Under the pieces are notes generated by a model, which saw nothing but the letters and a program-made list of their open reading frames with translations, did no database searches and was not told the DNA's origin. A DNA stretch of 27,898 nucleotides. It comes from NAK82 sp036172345. Its GTDB lineage: Bacteria; Chloroflexota; Anaerolineae; 4572-78; NAK82. A program made the position numbers and the translations under genes. The first letter of the stretch is position 1. Each line of letters opens with the position of its first letter. Below, piece after piece: positions 1-8,011 of this stretch. The stretch spans positions 1 through 27,898 of the forward strand of contig JASFBB010000168.1 in assembly GCA_036172345.1 (NCBI GenBank), written 5' to 3'.

Positions 1-116
1 TGCTCAGGCTTCCACGGTTGAGAGTGCGCGCCAGTTCAGCGCTGGCCTGCCCATCATTGTCAGTCCGGTGACACTGCGTATGCGACTTAATCCTAATGCG
101 ACAGCTCCGGAGCCAG
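1..116 (+). repeat. Left arm of long inverted repeat
   Basis: This arm is the reverse complement of 206-321 with only two mismatches that I could find (at positions 9 and 78). It is coding sequence of the apnL-like gene in sense orientation, not an insertion-sequence end. About 89 bases separate the arms. The structure suggests a fold-back template switch at a contig end, or a genuine inverted duplication. Confidence 0.93.
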
Positions 117-229
117 AGCCTTCCCCGGGTGAGCTCCCTCCCCGAGTAGACGTTCGGCAGATGTCGTTGTTCGGCGCCGGTTGGACCGTTGGAAGTTTGA
201 AGTACCTGGCTCCGGAGCTGTCGCATTAG
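2..229 (+). pseudogene. Sense-orientation fragment of the ApnL C-terminal region
   Basis: Reading plus-strand codons from base 2 gives AQASTVESARQFSAGLPIIV and then SPVTLRMRLNPNATAPEPEP, continuing in frame through PRVDVRQMSLFGAGWTVGSL to KYL. This repeats the end of the minus-strand ApnL-like protein and then runs on with protein-like sequence that the minus-strand copy lacks. The frame stops at TAG 227-229 after it crosses into the other repeat arm. It has no start codon in the window and is a fragment of the same gene, probably the natural downstream part of apnL. Confidence 0.8.
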
Positions 230-1604
230 GATTAAGTCGCATGCGCAGTGTCACCGGACTGACAATGATGGGCAGGCCAGCGCTGAACTGGCGCGCACTC
301 TCAACCGTGGAAACCTGAGCAGCCAGGTTCTCCACCAAGGAAGCGTTATCAAAGGCATGCACCTGTGGATTAATGGAGTAAGTGACCCCGTCCAGCAACG
401 TGACAGGTGGACGGCCTCGATTGAGCTCCGCGAAAAAGTGGTTGGTGCCAGAGACAAACTGTGCTGATGGGGCACAGCTTGTCAAGTGTTCACGCGCCAG
501 AGTGATCCATTGCGCACTGGTAGACTTCTCTCGTTCGTGAAAGACCAGCCAGCGGTCGATCCGCGGCCGCGTGCTGCGTGCTGCCGCTCCCAGTGCACCG
601 GCAAGCGCTTTGAGTTCCTCCTCAGCGGCATCCGAAAGGATCAGCGCCAACTCCAAACCTACACCCAATGCGCCGGCCTCACCGACGGCACGTGCTAATT
701 CAGCTCCCCAGTTTCCCTGTGAGAACCACAAGTCAGCGCGCAGATGGGAAAGGTGTAACATTCTGAAGCGCTGCAACTCGCGTGCCGTGAGTCGTCCGCC
801 ATGGCTTGCCATCCCCAAACCAATAGCAGGCAAATCACCTATCCCACGGTCTCCTATTTGGAAGGTGATTTTGTCCAGCTGTGGCTGATTGGACATCCCG
901 GCAACCTTTCCCTCAAGCTTCAATGTGACCGACTGGGCAATGCGCGTTCCACGTTTGACCTCTACAGGGAAAGGTAAGGCCAGGGGAGTACAGTACGTCT
1001 TATAGGAAGCGTCAGTCCAGTTGCGTTGGTCTTCCATCTCGAAGATATCACCTTCGAAACGGACTTCGGCCCACAGGCCTGGCACCACCTCGTGCTTGAT
1101 GGCACGTATATCCATAAAGGGCTGATGTGGCGAGATGTACAGCGGAAAGGTGCCCTGTTCCTGCGAGCCATCCACCTTTTCTACAACACAGGGTTTTCCG
1201 GCGCACTCCCTAATGGGATGTAAAACACAGAAACCAATGCGATTGCGCATGAAGGTGGAGCGTGCTACTCCATCCATCGAAAAGGTGATAGTGCCTTGGG
1301 CACTGCCCTCGATAGTGCCTTTCCAGAAGAAATCGATTTCACCTTCTTTGTTTTCCACATCATACTGAACGCGGAACGCATCGGAGCTCGCCTCAATCTG
1401 CACATTGCTCAAGCGGGGCAACACAGTGCCCCAATTGCGATCGCGTATGGCGACATAGACACGTCGCAATATTTCTTGATCACCATATTGGATGTAGCGC
1501 AGGTCACCCTCTTCATAAACGAGGCTCAGAGGGCCTGCCCGGAGCACTCGTTGCTCTGGCAACGCTTCTTCCCTTCCATAGTACAACACATTCTTAGGAA
1601 ACAT
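93..1604 (-). CDS. apnL: D-apionate lactonase (ApnL-like), chimeric 3' end
   Basis: Likely hydrolyses D-apionolactone to D-apionate in the cytoplasm. The N-terminal half carries the pattern I associate with this family: LRAGPLSLVYEEGDLRYI near residues 21-38, RDRNWGT, and FEMEDQRNWTDASYKTY near residues 188-204. I chose ATG 1604, ten codons inside the longest frame, because GGAGGTATAGG directly precedes it. The upstream TTG at 1634 has no such site. It follows the oiaC-like gene by 48 bases and closes the operon fadR1-apnO-oiaC-apnL. The last 37 or so codons (below about position 206) are not native: the sequence folds back and the frame reads unrelated residues to a stop at 93. The true C-terminus appears on the plus strand at 117-208. 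The function rests on family resemblance plus context. Confidence 0.7.
   Translation of the reverse strand: MFPKNVLYYGREEALPEQRVLRAGPLSLVYEEGDLRYIQYGDQEILRRVYVAIRDRNWGTVLPRLSNVQIEASSDAFRVQYDVENKEGEIDFFWKGTIEGSAQGTITFSMDGVARSTFMRNRIGFCVLHPIRECAGKPCVVEKVDGSQEQGTFPLYISPHQPFMDIRAIKHEVVPGLWAEVRFEGDIFEMEDQRNWTDASYKTYCTPLALPFPVEVKRGTRIAQSVTLKLEGKVAGMSNQPQLDKITFQIGDRGIGDLPAIGLGMASHGGRLTARELQRFRMLHLSHLRADLWFSQGNWGAELARAVGEAGALGVGLELALILSDAAEEELKALAGALGAAARSTRPRIDRWLVFHEREKSTSAQWITLAREHLTSCAPSAQFVSGTNHFFAELNRGRPPVTLLDGVTYSINPQVHAFDNASLVENLAAQVSTVESARQFSAGLPIIVSPVTLRMRLNPNATAPEPGTSNFQRSNRRRTTTSAERLLGEGAHPGKALAPELSH
206..321 (-). repeat. Right arm of long inverted repeat
   Basis: Partner of the arm at 1-116. 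On the minus strand this arm lies inside the apnL-like coding sequence. The palindromic GCTCCGGAGC lies close to the inner end of each arm and could have helped strand switching. Confidence 0.93.
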
Positions 1605-1652
1605 CCTATACCTCCGGCTGGGCACGATGGACAATTTTGGCCGGCTCCCGAT

Positions 1653-2465
1653 TTAGTCTGCTATGAATGAACGCAGATAAGCGATGCTTGATCTCGCCCA
1701 GGCATCCTCGAGCGCAATGGTGTCCTCCAATCGTTCTTGAGGTGGCGTCCATAGCTCCAAAATGGCATTGACATCACGCCCCATTCGATTCAGCTCTCGC
1801 AATAACCAGGGGATATCCAACTGTCCTTGGCCAGCAGACCGGCCCTCAATGGCAAACCCCATATTATGTCTAGCGCGTATTACGGCAAAGTCCTTAATGT
1901 GCAGGTTAACCGTGAGAGGGCCAAGCACCTTGAGCACGGCTTCCGGCCCTTCCTGCGCGCCAAACGAATTCACTGTATCCAAGCAAATCCCCACATACCG
2001 GCTGCCTATGCGGTCAATGATGTCCGCCAGTGTCGCCGCCTTGAAGCGATCGTGATTCTCTATGGCCAAGCAGACACCCGCTTGTTCGAACTTGGGAATC
2101 ACCGCGCGCAGAGTCACGACGATTTCTTCGGCGTCCGGATGATGATCGGCTGTGTCGATAACCACACGCAAGATTGGAGAGTCGAAACGCTGGGCAAGAA
2201 CCAAGTAGCAGAGCAGGTGGTCGGGCGCGATACCGCGCGTGCCCACTTCGATGCTGACTCCATGCTGTACAGCATGGGCCTGAAAGGCGCTCAACTCTTC
2301 GGGTGGTACTTGATCTAGGGGGAGATTGTCCGCCACCTGGATCAGACGCACACCCAGCTCAAGCGCCTTATCCAGCAATCCCATCACCCCCAAGGGGTAT
2401 TGAGGGAGATAACCTGGGACGCCGATGGCCCAACCGTAGGTGAATGAGCTGATACCTAGACGCAT
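1653..2465 (-). CDS. oiaC: 3-oxo-isoapionate decarboxylase (OiaC-like TIM barrel)
   Basis: A xylose-isomerase-like TIM-barrel protein of 270 residues, matched by family resemblance to OiaC, which decarboxylates 3-oxo-isoapionate to L-erythrulose. It begins MRLGISSFTYGWAIGVPGYL, as I recall for OiaC proteins, and has ALELGVRLIQVADNLPLD. The four metal-ligand strands of the fold are visible: Glu in CLAIENHDRF, Asp in GICLDTVNSF, His in VNLHIKDF and Glu in AILELWTPP. I chose ATG 2465. The longer frame to 2633 would overlap apnO and adds unrelated residues. The ribosome binding site is weak, which fits coupling to apnO 40 bases upstream. It lies between apnO and apnL in one operon. A generic sugar isomerase or epimerase is the main alternative. 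Confidence 0.72.
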   Translation of the reverse strand: MRLGISSFTYGWAIGVPGYLPQYPLGVMGLLDKALELGVRLIQVADNLPLDQVPPEELSAFQAHAVQHGVSIEVGTRGIAPDHLLCYLVLAQRFDSPILRVVIDTADHHPDAEEIVVTLRAVIPKFEQAGVCLAIENHDRFKAATLADIIDRIGSRYVGICLDTVNSFGAQEGPEAVLKVLGPLTVNLHIKDFAVIRARHNMGFAIEGRSAGQGQLDIPWLLRELNRMGRDVNAILELWTPPQERLEDTIALEDAWARSSIAYLRSFIAD

Positions 2466-2505
2466 GAGAGGATCTAGCCAGCCGTTGCCTGACAAATCTC
2501 GCAGC

Positions 2506-3351
2506 TCACCTGGCCGCTGCTCTGCCTTGGGTGATTGCTTTGACTTCGGCCATGACGTTTTCGGGCTCGAAAACTTTCTTCCAGTCAGGCTGGAAAATGG
2601 TTTGCTTGGCACGTGCAACCGCCAACTTGGCACCGTCGGAAAGCTGAGCGTCGATGAAGCCGAACAAGATGCCCACGTTTACTTTCATGTGACCCAGCAC
2701 GAAATCGCGGGCAACTTGGTAAGGCACCCCGCGCCGCACTGCTTCCTCGATCGCTTCGCTGATTATCACCTGACAGGTGAGCACCACCGTTTCCGCCAGC
2801 GCCGGCTCCAGGATGGCCATCTGTTCCACGGTGACGCGGTAGGCGTTCATCACCGGTGCGAATGCCTTGCGCGCAATGCTTTCACCTCGCAAGTAGTCAC
2901 TCTCGGTGCCTTGCATGAGAGCACACACGATGTTCTGCTTTGCCTTGCCACCCCAGAAATCCCACCGTGCCTCCGGATCGTCCTCATCACACACAATGGG
3001 CGGATGGCACGGGTGCACGACAAAATAGCTAATATCCCTGCGCTCGGGTAGTTCGCCACCATAGGGAGCAGCCGGATCGAGCAAGATCACCAATGTGCCG
3101 CTCTTCAGCATTGGTACCAACTCGGAAGCCACCTTGCCAATCAGAACATCGGGGATCGCCAGGATGATCACCCCCGCTTCACGCACGGCCTCTTCCGCTG
3201 TGGAAGGTGTCAAGCCACGCTCGCGCAATCGGGCCAATCCTGCCTCTCCCGCTTCGATGTACATCATGCGATACTCCGGCACATCTCTCAGTGCACTAGC
3301 GATACGTGCGCCGATCTTGCCTGCCGCCCCAAAAAGTGCGATAGTTTCCAT
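2506..3351 (-). CDS. apnO: D-apionate oxidoisomerase (ApnO-like), copy 1
   Basis: A 281-residue NAD-binding protein of the 6-phosphogluconate-dehydrogenase-like group, probably converting D-apionate to 3-oxo-isoapionate. The N-terminal Rossmann motif is FGAAGKIGARIA (residues 7-18). Family blocks follow: AIPDVLIGKV, LLDPAAPYGGELPERRDISY, FVVHPCHPPIV, KQNIVCALMQG, APVMNAYRVTVEQMAILEPA and FQPDWKKVFEPENVM near the C-terminus. It is downstream of the FadR-type gene (38-base gap) and upstream of oiaC, in the order expected for a D-apionate operon. A second, clearly homologous copy is at 5916-6755. I am confident of the family. The exact substrate is inferred from context. Confidence 0.75.
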   Translation of the reverse strand: METIALFGAAGKIGARIASALRDVPEYRMMYIEAGEAGLARLRERGLTPSTAEEAVREAGVIILAIPDVLIGKVASELVPMLKSGTLVILLDPAAPYGGELPERRDISYFVVHPCHPPIVCDEDDPEARWDFWGGKAKQNIVCALMQGTESDYLRGESIARKAFAPVMNAYRVTVEQMAILEPALAETVVLTCQVIISEAIEEAVRRGVPYQVARDFVLGHMKVNVGILFGFIDAQLSDGAKLAVARAKQTIFQPDWKKVFEPENVMAEVKAITQGRAAAR

Positions 3352-3389
3352 AGGAAATGTTCTGAATCCCCTTTCTATATCTGAGTTCT

Positions 3390-4229
3390 CTAAGAAGTTG
3401 CTGCCCCCTCGGCCACTCTCCCTCCACCGTACTCTGTTGCACTCTCGTCGCGCAACGGTACGCAGCCACCCTCTTGTCCGGCATGAGCCGTATGCAGTGC
3501 AATTGCCTTACGCATCGTATCCTCAGACTCAACCAGATGCTCACTCATAGCGCGACGGGCGCCCTCAACATCTCCACGTTTGATCTGCTCATAGATGGCC
3601 CGGTGATGCATGAGAGCACGCTCGGGCGTACCTGGCACATCAAAAGTGAACTGCCGCCAAGTTAGCAGGATGTCTGCCACGGAGTCCAGCAACAAGGGTA
3701 AGAGCTCATTGTGGGTGGCGCATGCCACAGCGGTATGAAAGGCGACATCCAGCTCGGCAAAGCGATAGCGATCATAGGAGAGCGTGCCTGCATCTTGCAA
3801 GATGCGTTCCATCTCCGCCAAGTCCTCAGAGGTACGACGCTGTGCTGCAAATCCGGCGTTCGCTACCTCGAGGACACGGCGAATCTCCATCACCTTCTCG
3901 CAGTCGAATTCGGGGCGTCCCGCTCGCAAGAACATCATCAGTGACTGTGCAACTGCATCCGCACTGGGGCTGCGCACCAAAGTACCACTGCCAGGCCGCA
4001 CTTCCAGCAATCCCTTGGCAACCAGGGATCGTACCGCTTCGCGCACCACAGTGCGACTTACACCAAACTGACGCGCCAACTCGCGCTCAGGAGGCAAGCG
4101 ATCACCCGGTCGCAGATCTCCTTTGACGATTAATTGCTCGATCTGGCCCATGACGCGGTGAACTAGAGTGGCCGAGCGTTGAATCGCCTTGAACAATTGG
4201 ATCGGGTTAGATACTTCTTGTCCTATCAT
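3390..4229 (-). CDS. GntR/FadR-family transcriptional regulator 1
   Basis: A ligand-responsive DNA-binding repressor, probably of the apionate operons. The N-terminal winged helix-turn-helix shows DRLPPERELARQFGVSRTVV and then KGLLEVRPGSGTLV. The C-terminal FCD domain has Asp and His in ELDVAFHTAVACATHN and a later conserved His in MHHRAIYEQI, consistent with metal or carboxylate-ligand binding. The C-terminus carries an extra tail of about 35 residues rich in Gly, Glu and Ala beyond the usual FCD end. I chose ATG 4229 because AGGGGGA precedes it. Frames reaching 4286 would begin in the promoter region. It is the first gene of the fadR1-apnO-oiaC-apnL operon, and an operator-like repeat overlaps its predicted transcription start, so autoregulation is likely. 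Confidence 0.9.
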   Translation of the reverse strand: MIGQEVSNPIQLFKAIQRSATLVHRVMGQIEQLIVKGDLRPGDRLPPERELARQFGVSRTVVREAVRSLVAKGLLEVRPGSGTLVRSPSADAVAQSLMMFLRAGRPEFDCEKVMEIRRVLEVANAGFAAQRRTSEDLAEMERILQDAGTLSYDRYRFAELDVAFHTAVACATHNELLPLLLDSVADILLTWRQFTFDVPGTPERALMHHRAIYEQIKRGDVEGARRAMSEHLVESEDTMRKAIALHTAHAGQEGGCVPLRDESATEYGGGRVAEGAATS

Positions 4230-4260
4230 CAATCCATCCCCCTCAGCATGACATAGCATC

Positions 4261-4285
4261 GGTATGTGGTATGACAGTATGACCA
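4261..4285 (-). promoter_or_regulatory. Candidate FadR-type operator O1
   Basis: The minus strand reads TGGTCATACTGTCATACCA immediately followed by CATACC, starting four bases after the -10 box. TGGT and ACCA form the ends of an imperfect palindrome. A closely related sequence occupies nearly the same position after the -10 box of the promoter at 15661-15689. FadR/FCD regulators commonly bind TGGT-n-ACCA palindromes, so the site is probably bound by the product of the adjacent fadR1. Confidence 0.65.
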
Positions 4286-4289
4286 TAAA

Positions 4290-4318
4290 ATTTTAGCCTT
4301 CCTGAGCAATAATGTCAA
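4290..4318 (-). promoter_or_regulatory. Sigma70-type promoter of the fadR1-apnO-oiaC-apnL operon
   Basis: On the minus strand a consensus -35 TTGACA (4313-4318) is followed after exactly 17 bases by -10 TAAAAT (4290-4295). The predicted start is near 4283, about 54 bases before the ATG at 4229. The rest of the 232-base gap 4230-4461 holds the operator and no gene; I saw no convincing terminator there. Confidence 0.8.
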
Positions 4319-4461
4319 ATAACCACCCACGGAACAAGTACATTTCAGTTGAGGATAGGTTGAGTCATTGGTCACACCCAGTGGTCTAAAAAGAGCGGGA
4401 TCTGAACGTGGTAGGCTTGCTTTTGATACTTTTCTTCATTTCTTCATTGTCACTTTGATCT

Positions 4462-5883
4462 TTAGCTCTGATTGCCACTGAGTATCTGAACCACTTTGAG
4501 CAGAGATTGAGGGTCACCTACATTGCCCGGAAAGACAACATACACCAGACCAGGGAAACGACTTTCTGGGCCGAGCTGCCACACCGGCACGCCCGGCAGA
4601 ATCTGGCCCATAACCATCGCACGCTTGACACCCAGACCATACATGGCCACATCACTTGAAGTAATGCCACCCTTTGCTATCAAATAGCGTGGCCGGGTGG
4701 AGATGGCACGTACAATGGACACCAATCCCTCTGACACGCGCCTTCCGATGTTCAGGCTGTGTTCGGCATTCGCACCGGTGACCAGCTGACGGCTGGTGTA
4801 CAACATAACAGTGCAGCCGGAACGCAATAGCCGATCTGTCCGTTGTGCCAGATGCTTTGTCTCCTGCTGCCACTGCGCATCATCGAGCAATGCCTCAACC
4901 GCAACCTCAAGGCTGCAAATATCAGACCCAGTGATAAGGGTTTGAATCTGAGTGGTGGTGCGTGGTACATAGGAACCGACCACGATCAATCCGCCACTTC
5001 CAAAGGACAGATCGAAATCTGAACGTTGAAGCAGGGGACGCGGTGCCAATCCGGCGCGCACTTGAACAAAAGAAGCCGCCGTACGATACAGAAATCGCTT
5101 TCCCAGAGCTTCAGCACGCAACAGGCCGAGGACGAACACTTGCAAGTCGCGCATGCTGGCAGCATTCACAATGCAGATGTTGCCATTCCGGAGAGTTGTC
5201 AGCTGCTCGGTGACTCTCTCGGGCCCTCCGTAGCGCAAATCTTCTATGCTGAGAGAAACCACCTCGCTCGCGCGGACATCGCCTTTCGTCTTCTCCTCCA
5301 CCCATTCACGTAAGTTAGAGGCATGGTACCCAAAAACCGTGTCACGAGCGAATTCGGTTTCACCTGCCGGTACGAGCTGCTCTCCCTCAGTAACGTAATG
5401 GACATCGTGAATGGTGTAACGTTCTCCCTCCAGAAAGAAGGGGATGATCAACCAAGCGTCGAACTCTTGCTGCAACGCTTGTGCCAACGCTTCGACCTCT
5501 CCTGGGAAGTGTCCGCGCAAGGTGGAATCGCTCCGACTTACCACCACAAACTCACGCCCTGACCGAAGCTTTGCTTCTAATAAGTTATGTCCGATCACAG
5601 TGTTCAACGCCACTGCTTCCGCGTGGGACAGACTGCGTGAGTTGGTAAGAATATAGAAAGCCGGCAATTCGCTCTCCATCTCAGCGCATAACGCCTCTAT
5701 AGACCACTCCGTGAGCACTGGGAGATCGTGCACCGTCTGGGTACCGGTGGGATCGTCGTCCAGCACCACTACCTTGCGCCGACTCCCGTGGACCAATTCG
5801 CGAATGTCTGGCAACAAGTCGGTTGGCCACTCTGGAGGCAAACTTTCGAGCAATTTCCGTCGGCTTACAAAAGTTCGATCCAT
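4462..5883 (-). CDS. oiaK: Four-carbon acid sugar kinase family; probable 3-oxo-isoapionate kinase
   Basis: A 473-residue ATP-dependent kinase of the DUF1537/OtnK family. Visible motifs are DDDPTGTQTVHD (residues 42-53), SRSDSTLRGHFPGE (near 115), FFLEGERYTIHDVHYV, AGETEFARDTVFGYHASNLR and, in the C-terminal nucleotide-binding domain, AKGGITSSD and SRFPGLVYVVFPGNVG. Family members phosphorylate threonate, erythronate, denominated 3-oxo acids and, as OiaK, 3-oxo-isoapionate. The last is favoured because the gene lies 32 bases after a second apnO-like gene and next to the apnO-oiaC-apnL operon. The start at 5883 has AGGGGCTGAGCA in front. No RuBisCO-like OiaX or OiaT partner, which would use the phosphorylated product, is in the window, so the substrate remains tentative. 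Confidence 0.65.
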   Translation of the reverse strand: MDRTFVSRRKLLESLPPEWPTDLLPDIRELVHGSRRKVVVLDDDPTGTQTVHDLPVLTEWSIEALCAEMESELPAFYILTNSRSLSHAEAVALNTVIGHNLLEAKLRSGREFVVVSRSDSTLRGHFPGEVEALAQALQQEFDAWLIIPFFLEGERYTIHDVHYVTEGEQLVPAGETEFARDTVFGYHASNLREWVEEKTKGDVRASEVVSLSIEDLRYGGPERVTEQLTTLRNGNICIVNAASMRDLQVFVLGLLRAEALGKRFLYRTAASFVQVRAGLAPRPLLQRSDFDLSFGSGGLIVVGSYVPRTTTQIQTLITGSDICSLEVAVEALLDDAQWQQETKHLAQRTDRLLRSGCTVMLYTSRQLVTGANAEHSLNIGRRVSEGLVSIVRAISTRPRYLIAKGGITSSDVAMYGLGVKRAMVMGQILPGVPVWQLGPESRFPGLVYVVFPGNVGDPQSLLKVVQILSGNQS

Positions 5884-5915
5884 TGCTCAGCCCCTGCCGA
5901 CGCGCGTAGCCAATG

Positions 5916-6755
5916 TTAGAGACCTTGAGTGATCGCTTTGATTTCGCGCATCACATGTTCCGGTTCGAAGATTTTCTTCCAATCGGGTTGTAAAATGACC
6001 TGACTGGCACGCGCAGCAGCTTTTTTAGCTCCATCGGACACCTGCGCGTCGTAGAAACCGAACAGAATACCAGTAAAAATGCCCAGATGGCCAAGCAAAA
6101 AGTCCCGCGCGGCTTCTTCTGGTACACCACGTTTGATCACTTCGTCAAGGCCTTCCCTTAGCGCCATCATTAGAGTGAGAGCCATCGTCTCCGCCATCGC
6201 CGGTTCGAGCAGTGCCATCTGTTCTACAGTGACACGATGGGCCCGTATCACCGGCGCAAACATAGCACGAGCCAGCTTCTCCCCGCGCACATAGTCGGCT
6301 TCTGATCCCTGCATCAATGCGCAGACAATTGCTTGTTTGGCTGCAACACCGCCAAAAAAGTCCTGGCGCGCTGCTGGGTCAGTGTCCTCCTTGATAATAG
6401 ACGGGTGACATGGATGGGTGACGAAATAGGCAATATCCTCACGGATGAGTATCCCCCCACTGTAAGGCGCAGCAGGATCGAGGCACAGTAACATTGCACT
6501 GCTTTTCATCTGGGGAACGACCGTCTGGGTTATATTACCTATTAAGACATCCGGTAGCGCCATCACCACGATATCGGCACATGTCACAGCATCTATAAGG
6601 GGTGTAGGGGTAAGGCCGCGCGTACGCAGGCGTTCCTCGCCTGGCCCGGCTGATTCGACATACAGCGTTTCATAATCTGCCGCCTTTGCAAGGTTGTTGC
6701 TGATGCGAGAGCCCATCTTGCCAGCGGCGCCCAACAGAGCCACCACTTCGCTCAT
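5916..6755 (-). CDS. D-apionate oxidoisomerase-like protein, copy 2
   Basis: A 279-residue NAD-binding oxidoreductase clearly homologous to the ApnO at 2506-3351. It starts with LLGAAGKMGSRIS (Rossmann motif) and shares ALPDVLIGNI, LCLDPAAPYSGG, FVTHPCHPSII, AIVCALMQGSEADYVRGEKL, HRVTVEQMALLEPAMAET and LQPDWKKIFEPEHVM. The start at 6755 is preceded by GGAGGAATT. It sits directly before the OiaK-like kinase and after the M24-fold gene, in the transporter operon. It may be a second apionate oxidoisomerase, or act on a related branched or four-carbon acid. The sequence alone does not decide between them. Confidence 0.7.
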   Translation of the reverse strand: MSEVVALLGAAGKMGSRISNNLAKAADYETLYVESAGPGEERLRTRGLTPTPLIDAVTCADIVVMALPDVLIGNITQTVVPQMKSSAMLLCLDPAAPYSGGILIREDIAYFVTHPCHPSIIKEDTDPAARQDFFGGVAAKQAIVCALMQGSEADYVRGEKLARAMFAPVIRAHRVTVEQMALLEPAMAETMALTLMMALREGLDEVIKRGVPEEAARDFLLGHLGIFTGILFGFYDAQVSDGAKKAAARASQVILQPDWKKIFEPEHVMREIKAITQGL

Positions 6756-6846
6756 AATTCCTCCATATCACATACAAAACCATTTCTCTCGCCACAGCAG
6801 CTCAGCGTCAAACGCATCCCCCTGACTTGAGCCTTCAGATGCTGGG

Positions 6847-7971
6847 TCACAGCTCAGGAACAACCTGATGCAACGGGATGGCCCCGTCTTCTCCAATCAG
6901 AACTGTGCCACCGACAAAGGCGCCCCCGACACCCGGTTTACGCAGCCCAGGATGAATGCAAAGCACCATTCCAGGCTCAATCGGCACATCCGACTCGGGT
7001 GTAATGGCAGGGATCTCAGGGTGGTCCAATCCATCGCCATGCCCCAGGTCATAGGCATGCCATTCAAGCCAGCCACTGTCCTCAAGAACAGCGAGCTCAG
7101 CCCTAGCAACATCACCAACAGTATGACCTGGGCAAGCAGCCTGCACGCCGGCCAGATAGCCGGCATAGGCTACCGAGTACATTTCTCGTTGCTCTGCGCT
7201 CGGCGTGCCAGTATGAAAAACACCCGGCACCTGAGTAAAGTATCCTCCCACCTGGACAGCGAACTCTGCCACGAGCATCTCGTCCTCGCCCAGTGGGCGT
7301 CCTTCGGGTGGTCTGATCAGCTCCCATGCCGCTGAAGCGATCACAGAGAGGACTTCCTCCGCCCCTAAAGCGCGCGCAGTCGCCTCCGCCGCTGCGATAA
7401 GCTCATATTCCGAATGACCTGCCCGTGCCATACTGCGGGCAGCAGCTAGCGCGGCATCGGCCACGCGTGCCGATTCGCGCACTAGTTCAGCCTCAGCGGC
7501 GCTTTTGTGCATGCGGACCTGCTCAAGGATACAGGATGCAGGCACTAACTTATGCCCAGGCAATGCCCTGCTCAGCATTTCGTATATGCTGTGCGGCAGC
7601 TCATCCACCACCGAATCGCCACCGACTATCCCGATAGAGCTGCCAGGTGCAACCGCGCTGCCAAGGATGGCCTGGCAATCGCGCACCAGACCCTCCAGAT
7701 CGCCACTGGCACGGACATCTTGCAGCCAGGATACTTTGCGTGCTCGCTCCAGATCAAACGGAAAGCGTATGAGCAAAGTGGGATCACTGTCAGGTGGAAT
7801 CACAAGCATGGCGGCATTAGCCACGTAGTTAGGTTTATAACCTGAGAGATAGCGCACCTGACCACGCTTCCAAGAGTATACCAGGAGCGCGTCCAGGCCT
7901 ATATGCGTCATCGCCTGACGTATCACCTGGAGGCGAGTCTGATACTCTTGAACGCTGATCCCGTTTTCCAT
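6847..7971 (-). CDS. M24-family creatinase-fold protein lacking most metal ligands
   Basis: A 374-residue protein with an N-terminal creatinase-like domain (YQTRLQVIRQAMTHIGLDAL, RYLSGYKPNY) and a C-terminal pita-bread domain (about residues 155-374). GHGDGLDHPE matches the M24 His motif and IEPGMVLCIHPGL the following strand. In metallopeptidases of this fold the ligands are two Asp, one His and two Glu. Here the first Asp block reads LVAEFAVQV, the second YFTQVPGVF, the Glu of the EPG strand is His, and the last Glu block reads GAFVGGTV. Only the His motif survives. Creatinase shows that this fold can hydrolyse C-N bonds without metal, so a non-peptidase reaction is likely but its substrate is unknown. 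I chose ATG 7971, where family similarity begins. A TTG at 8010 is possible. Confidence 0.8.
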   Translation of the reverse strand: MENGISVQEYQTRLQVIRQAMTHIGLDALLVYSWKRGQVRYLSGYKPNYVANAAMLVIPPDSDPTLLIRFPFDLERARKVSWLQDVRASGDLEGLVRDCQAILGSAVAPGSSIGIVGGDSVVDELPHSIYEMLSRALPGHKLVPASCILEQVRMHKSAAEAELVRESARVADAALAAARSMARAGHSEYELIAAAEATARALGAEEVLSVIASAAWELIRPPEGRPLGEDEMLVAEFAVQVGGYFTQVPGVFHTGTPSAEQREMYSVAYAGYLAGVQAACPGHTVGDVARAELAVLEDSGWLEWHAYDLGHGDGLDHPEIPAITPESDVPIEPGMVLCIHPGLRKPGVGGAFVGGTVLIGEDGAIPLHQVVPEL

Positions 7972-8011
7972 ATGGCCGGTGCATTCACCAAGGTTCCAAC
8001 GGTCTCTCAAC

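Noticed and set aside
1..321. Inverted repeat as terminal repeats of an insertion sequence
   Set aside because: The arms are apnL coding sequence, only about 89 bases separate them, and there is no transposase or target-site duplication.
4330..4400. Possible terminator or extra operator in the gap after the kinase gene (repeated TGGTC elements)
   Set aside because: The stems are only a few bases long, no T-run follows in the right place, and the two TGGTC elements are direct rather than inverted.
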